Source of the DNA: Paragorgia papillata
Taxonomy: Eukaryota > Cnidaria > Anthozoa > Scleralcyonacea > Coralliidae
Direction: 5' to 3'
DNA length: 64,000 nt
Assembly (NCBI GenBank): GCA_035771165.1
Contig: JAWNZC010000179.1
Location: forward strand, 606,501-670,500
The translations under genes and the position numbers were made by a program. The notes beneath the pieces were generated by a model, which had not been told where the DNA came from, made no database searches, and saw nothing but the letters and a program-made list of their open reading frames with translations. How positions within the stretch are numbered: position 1 is the first letter of the stretch; each line of letters begins with the position of its first letter. Shown here in pieces: positions 59,896 through 64,000 of the stretch.

Positions 59896-62800
59896 GGAGA
59901 TCTCGGCTAGGTTTATAGAATACCCCGCCACTTGTAATAGATAGATCATTCAGGTGCTACCACGGTCCGTGGTTCCATTGTATGGGGGTCAGGTAATCGT
60001 AATTTTCCATCCACAAACTTCCCCGATTTGTGATTAGGGTTAGGGTTCATGGTTCCATTGTATGGGGGTCAGGTAATCGTAATTTTCCATAGTAGCAGTT
60101 GGTTCGATTTCAGGAAGTGGCGGGGTATTCCATAATCGCTCCCTTTTAAATGAATAGACGACGAATATACAAACGACTTACGAAAAAGTGGTCTTGTTAT
60201 AAAATATAAATACGTTTCACGTTTGTAAATACAGTAAAGCTTTATGTACTTTGTACTAAATCAACGTTCGCTTTAATAATAGATTTGTACGTTTTATTAT
60301 ATAAAATTGAGTGTTTTATTGATTTTTCCGCCACTAATAAAAGTGATAATCTCACATGTGCGATTATTTATGATAATCGCACATGTGACGATTATCGCTG
60401 AATTAGCATTATAGTTTAATGCAATTTTTGCAAGGCAACAGGACAATTTTTTTATATAATAGACAGAACAATACATGGATGCTTGGAAATATGAAATTTA
60501 TTTCTCGTGTTGAACAGGATATCTCACTCGTTCGCTTCGCCCACTCGTGAGATATCCTGGTCAACACTCGAAATAAATTTCATATTTCCGCACATCCATG
60601 TATTATTCTCTATATGTACTTTGTACTAAATGCAAAGTTCGCTAATAATAATATATTTGTACGTTTTAATTTGGCTAATTGGAGACTTGCCAATGCTTTG
60701 ACGTTTATAATATCTACAGTAAAGTGCTTTAATGGTGCTTCAGAGTTAATATAGATTTTATACGTCCATTTGAAATACTTGTCCTTTCTCCATATTTGAC
60801 AGACATCGTGTTTGACTGTGGGCTGTGGGCAAACAAAACGCGCGAAATTCCGCGAAATGTCCAAATATCCAAGAGCTGGTTTATATACTATAGAGTTTGT
60901 CGCAAATTAATAATATTAGACCTTGTGTAGAATTTCTCACATTTCGATTAATTAATCTTAGTATACATGATAGATTAATGGCAAACTATTACCTGTTTGT
61001 TCCTCTGGCCTCCACATCCCCTTGATGCATGCCCTGGTAATGTCCTTGTCATTGCTATTCCATATTCTTTGATTGGGCCAATCCGTTCACGCCATCACAG
61101 GATTCTTGTAAAAAAGCTGTGAGGATTTGCACGATATGGGGATATTGATATTCGGTTGTTATAACATTCCTTAGTTTCCTTTCCTTTCATCGCCTTTTAT
61201 CATTCCTTACCGCCTCGTTTTAATACACTCGTGACGTGTGACACGTAGTTCAGCATAAAGTTGTGCAAAAAATCTTGGTAACGTTTTCTTTGCTTCGAGA
61301 TCAACGATGGTGAATTTGGGCGAGATTTTTCCAGACTTCCAAGCCAAGACGAGTCATGGCGATATAAAATTCCACGAGTTTCTTGGCGACAAGTAAGTGA
61401 GGTTGTGGAGATCTCTATGATGCTAGCTCTGCTTAATTCCATGTACGTCTGCATTTTGGACACCAATAGTGAAACGAAGGGTCTTTTAACAAACGAATTA
61501 CGAAAAAGTGGTCTCGTTATAAAATATAAATACGTTTCACGTTTGTAAATACAGTAAAGCTTTATGTACTTTGCACTAAATGCAACGTTCGCTTTATATA
61601 TTTGTACGTTTTAATTTGGCTAATTGGAGACTTGCCAATGCTTTGACGTTTATAATATCTACAGTAAAGTGCTTCAGAGTTTATATAGATTTTATACGTT
61701 CATTTGAATACTTGTCCTTTCTCCATATCTGACAGACATCATGTTTGACTGTGGGCTGTGGGCAAACAAAACGCGCGAAATTCCGCGAAATGTCAGAGCT
61801 GGTTTATATACTGTATAGAGTTTGTCGCAAATTAATAATAATATTGGACCTGGTGTAGAATTTCTCACATTTCGATTAATTAATATTAGTATACATGTTA
61901 ATGGCAAACTGTTTGTTCCTCTGGCAACACCTCCACATCCCCTTGATGCATGCCCCTGGTGCAGGGGAGCATCTGTACACCCCAATTTCACCCTAATGTC
62001 CTTGTCATTGCTTATTTGCTGCAAAACATTTGTAGAGTGGTAAAACCTTTCCTGACCAGTAATTTATAAGTTGTAGACTAAAGGTGAGTTAATATAGGCA
62101 ACATTTTTCTTCAACTTTCAATGCAACTTTGTTGCATTGCAAGTTGAAAAGCATTGTTGCACGTATTACCACCCACCTTAAACATTGTCACACAACAATG
62201 ATTTTGTTGCAAGTTAAAAAAATTTGTTGAAAAAAGTAGACTCCAGTTCTACTTGCTGCAACATGCTGATTCAACTTGCAACAAAATCATTGTTGCATGA
62301 CCATGTTTGAGGTGGGTGGTAAAATGTGCAACAACACTTTTCAACTTGCAATGCAACAATTTGTTGCCTGTATTACTTCACCTTAACACCATATCTTATT
62401 GCACTAGGTGGGGCATCCTGTTTTCACATCCTGCCGATTACACTCCAGTTTGTACCACTGAACTTGGCCGGGTTGCACAGTTGGCTCCAGAGTTTGAGAA
62501 GAGAGGAGTGAAAATGATTGCTTTGTCCATCGATTCACGGGAATCGCATCAGGGTTGGATTAAAGACATCCAAAGCTACTGCTCACTTGCAGGGGAGTTC
62601 CCGTTCCCTATTATTGCTGATGACAAGAGACAACTTGCAGTGAAATTTGGCATGTTGGACCCAGATGAGATTGACTCTAAGGGAATGCCATTGACTTGCC
62701 GTGCTGTGAGTAAAGTTGTTTTTGTATATTATTACTCACTATGTTTTCTTTTAACCCATATTCCTGCCTTGGGCCAGCCTCTTTATTGTTTTACTCTGTC

Positions 62801-63694
62801 TAACACCAGAAGAGTTTACTCGCCAAAGGGAGAACCATCAAACAGTAGCGTAGCCAGACCTAGGCCCACCCAGGCCCAGGTGTCAGCTAGGCAGAATATA
62901 ATTATGATAAATTTTAAACTGCATGTAATTTTTTACTGCATGTACAGTATATCATTCATGATGTTTATGTTTCTGATAACTTTAGCATTTTATAGCATTA
63001 CAATTTAATATTATGCAGACTTTTTTAGCTCTTTGGGGATTTTTTGACCTTCAAATTTCTTGACTACCAGATTTTGTGACAAGAAGCAGCAGTTTTTTTA
63101 CATGTAATTCCTTCAATTTTTGTTAACGCTGTTTAAGAAACTAATTTGGAATATCTGTACGAGTTTAACACCAATTGAAGAGATTGAATCCAGCTTGGCG
63201 CCGCAACCGAAAATACGAGAAAAGCATCCTCAAAATGCAGGAAATACCATTTCAGAGACCCAAAATTCAAACATTTTCCAGGGGGGCATGCCCCTGGACC
63301 CCCCTAGAATCTCTGCTTCCCATGGGCCCTGGCGTCACTAATTCTCTCGCTGGCAGCAATGGGTAATTAACCCATTGCCTATTAAGCCACCCAAAACCAG
63401 CTACTTTGTTATTTTACTCTGTCTAATATGCCAGACAATTTTACTTGTCAAGTGAGAGGGAAAGGGTTAACCCATTCCTGTTGAAGTATAGCCCTTTTAT
63501 TATTTTACTTTGTGTACACAATACAGTTCTATTTGTCAAAGGGAGAACCCTCAGCCATCCTATGCAGAAGTGGGTTAATAATTAGCAAGTAATACTTACT
63601 GTAATATTTCCCATATCCAGGTGTTTATCATTGGACCTGATAAGAAGTTAAAGTTATCAATTCTATATCCTGCTACAACTGGGAGAAACTTTGA
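59796..63694 (+). CDS. PRDX6: Peroxiredoxin-6 type 1-Cys peroxiredoxin, 3' end off window
   Basis: Reduces hydroperoxides, including phospholipid hydroperoxides, through one peroxidatic Cys; cytosolic. Exons: 59796-59881 (or alternative 61307-61392), 62408-62705, 63621-63694, phases 2, 0, 2; the gene continues beyond 64,000. In-window protein is 152 residues against about 224 in human, so about 70 are missing. Key sequence: VNLGEVFPDFQAKT, WGILFSHPADYTPVCTTELG with Cys44 as peroxidatic residue, ALSIDSRESH, PFPIIADD, GPDKKLKLSILYPATTG. The human phospholipase-type motif GDSWG is GDKWG here: Lys29 replaces the proposed catalytic Ser, so a PLA2 activity is unlikely if that Ser is essential. Confidence 0.93.
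59925..60130. repeat. Short direct repeat with CCATTGTATGGGGGTCAGG
   Basis: GGTTCCATTGTATGGGGGTCAGGTAATCGTAATTTTCCAT occurs at about 59,972 and again at 60,053; CGGGGTATTC words at both ends. PRDX6 intron 1. Confidence 0.75.
60290..60615. repeat. Palindromic family B, copy 4
   Basis: Intact copy in PRDX6 intron 1. It interrupts a sequence (TACTTTGTACTAAAT...CGTTCGCT) that is repeated on its two sides at 60,244 and 60,616. The uninterrupted form is at about 61,566. Confidence 0.9.
60640..60910. repeat. Duplicated intron segment, unit a (unit b at 61,590-61,850)
   Basis: TTTGTACGTTTTAATTTGGC through AACAAAACGCGCGAAATTCC and GAGTTTGTCGCAAATTAAT is present twice, about 950 bases apart, as part of the PRDX6 5' duplication. 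Confidence 0.85.
61108..61850. repeat. PRDX6 promoter/exon 1 duplication, unit b
   Basis: Second copy of the promoter, exon 1 and following intron, without the family B insertion. It differs by short indels. Confidence 0.85.
61307..61392 (+). CDS. PRDX6: PRDX6 alternative first exon b
   Basis: ATG 61307-61309, same length and donor as exon a, with Ile7 in place of Val7 (GEIFPDF). It is closer to exon 2 (about 1.0 kb). The shared upstream sequence (GATTTGCACGATATGGGGATA to TCGAGATCAACG) means both may carry a promoter. Either splices in phase to 62408. Confidence 0.85.
62095..62390. repeat. Foldback element ending at PRDX6 exon 2
   Basis: GGCAACATTTTTCTTCAAC and TTGCATTGCAAGTTGAAAAG are mirrored by CTTTTCAACTTGCAATGCAA and TTGTTGCCTGTATT. 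The inner arm CAACAATGATTTTGTTGCAA also pairs. Its right end is only about 18 bases before the exon 2 acceptor. Confidence 0.85.
63225..63312. mobile_element. hAT-like terminal fragment, copy 3
   Basis: GCAGGAAATACCATTTCAGAG, then a TTTTCCAGGGGGGCATGCCC block and CTGGACCCCCCTAGA. Matches the style of 18,105-18,160 and 39,060-39,160. Confidence 0.4.
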
Positions 63695-63769
63695 GTAAGT
63701 TTACATTCTATACTGTACATTCTTTAAGCCTATAGCTCTCTCACCTCAGTTTGTATGCATGCATGCTTT

Positions 63770-63927
63770 AAGCCGGTTTTCCACTAGGTGATTTTTTTCG
63801 CGCAAAGCAACTTTCTTTTGTTTGAATTCAATAGATTTCTGGTTAGTTCCAGCTCAGAGCTCATGAGACAAAAGAAAAAGTCGCTTTGTGCGAAAAAAGT
63901 TGCCTAGTGGAAAACTGGCTTTACACA
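63770..63927. repeat. Foldback element in PRDX6 intron 3
   Basis: AAGCCGGTTTTCCACTAGG mirrors CCTAGTGGAAAACTGGCTT, and CGCGCAAAGCAACTTTCTTTT pairs with AAAAGAAAAAGTCGCTTTGTGCG. Confidence 0.85.
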
Positions 63928-64000
63928 AGAATCTTTGCATCATATGATAGTGAAACCAAACACTGGTCAATATAATTAGGCAGACAAATAAAAACTTGTC

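Overview
The window is eukaryotic, from an invertebrate animal. Genes are split by introns with GT-AG borders, proteins are animal-type (KIF1 kinesin, RTCA, FKBP15, peroxiredoxin 6), and intergenic and intronic DNA is AT-rich, full of simple repeats and short palindromic transposon-like elements. A cnidarian (coral or sea anemone) would fit, but the sequence alone does not prove it; a sponge or another invertebrate is possible.

Layout. (1) 1-7.3 kb: 3' end of a KIF1-type kinesin gene on + (exons at 2514-2708 and 3921-7098), with the C-terminal PH domain; the motor lies outside the window. (2) 8.2-12.7 kb: complete RTCA gene (RNA 3'-terminal phosphate cyclase) on +, 11 exons, 367 residues. (3) 14.5-43.7 kb: complete FKBP15-type gene on -, 31 exons, 1401 residues (WH1-like region, FKBP domain, Pro/Gln linker, long coiled coil, Glu/Asp-rich tail). 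Many of its introns hold a different tandem repeat, including two long arrays with an 11-bp unit. (4) 45.5-59.6 kb: a partial tandem duplicate of the FKBP15 gene, also on -. It keeps copies of exons 1-4 and 20-29 only; every copied exon is still open and all exonic indels seen are multiples of three. The joined exons would encode a 494-residue protein without the FKBP domain and without most of the WH1-like region. (5) 59.7-64 kb: a peroxiredoxin-6 gene on +, head-to-head with the duplicate, with two near-identical first exons; it runs off the right end.

I joined exons by hand from splice-site consensus, phase and remembered human homologues. The phases of RTCA, FKBP15, the truncated copy and PRDX6 all close exactly. 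In the kinesin gene one junction does not close, so an exon between 2709 and 3920 is probably missing from my model. The genes have unrelated household roles (vesicle transport, RNA end processing, endosome/actin dynamics, peroxide detoxification) and nothing indicates a shared pathway. The most unusual content is the truncated paralog, the repeat-laden FKBP15 introns, the duplicated PRDX6 first exon, and filled/empty transposon insertion sites seen by comparing the two FKBP15 copies.
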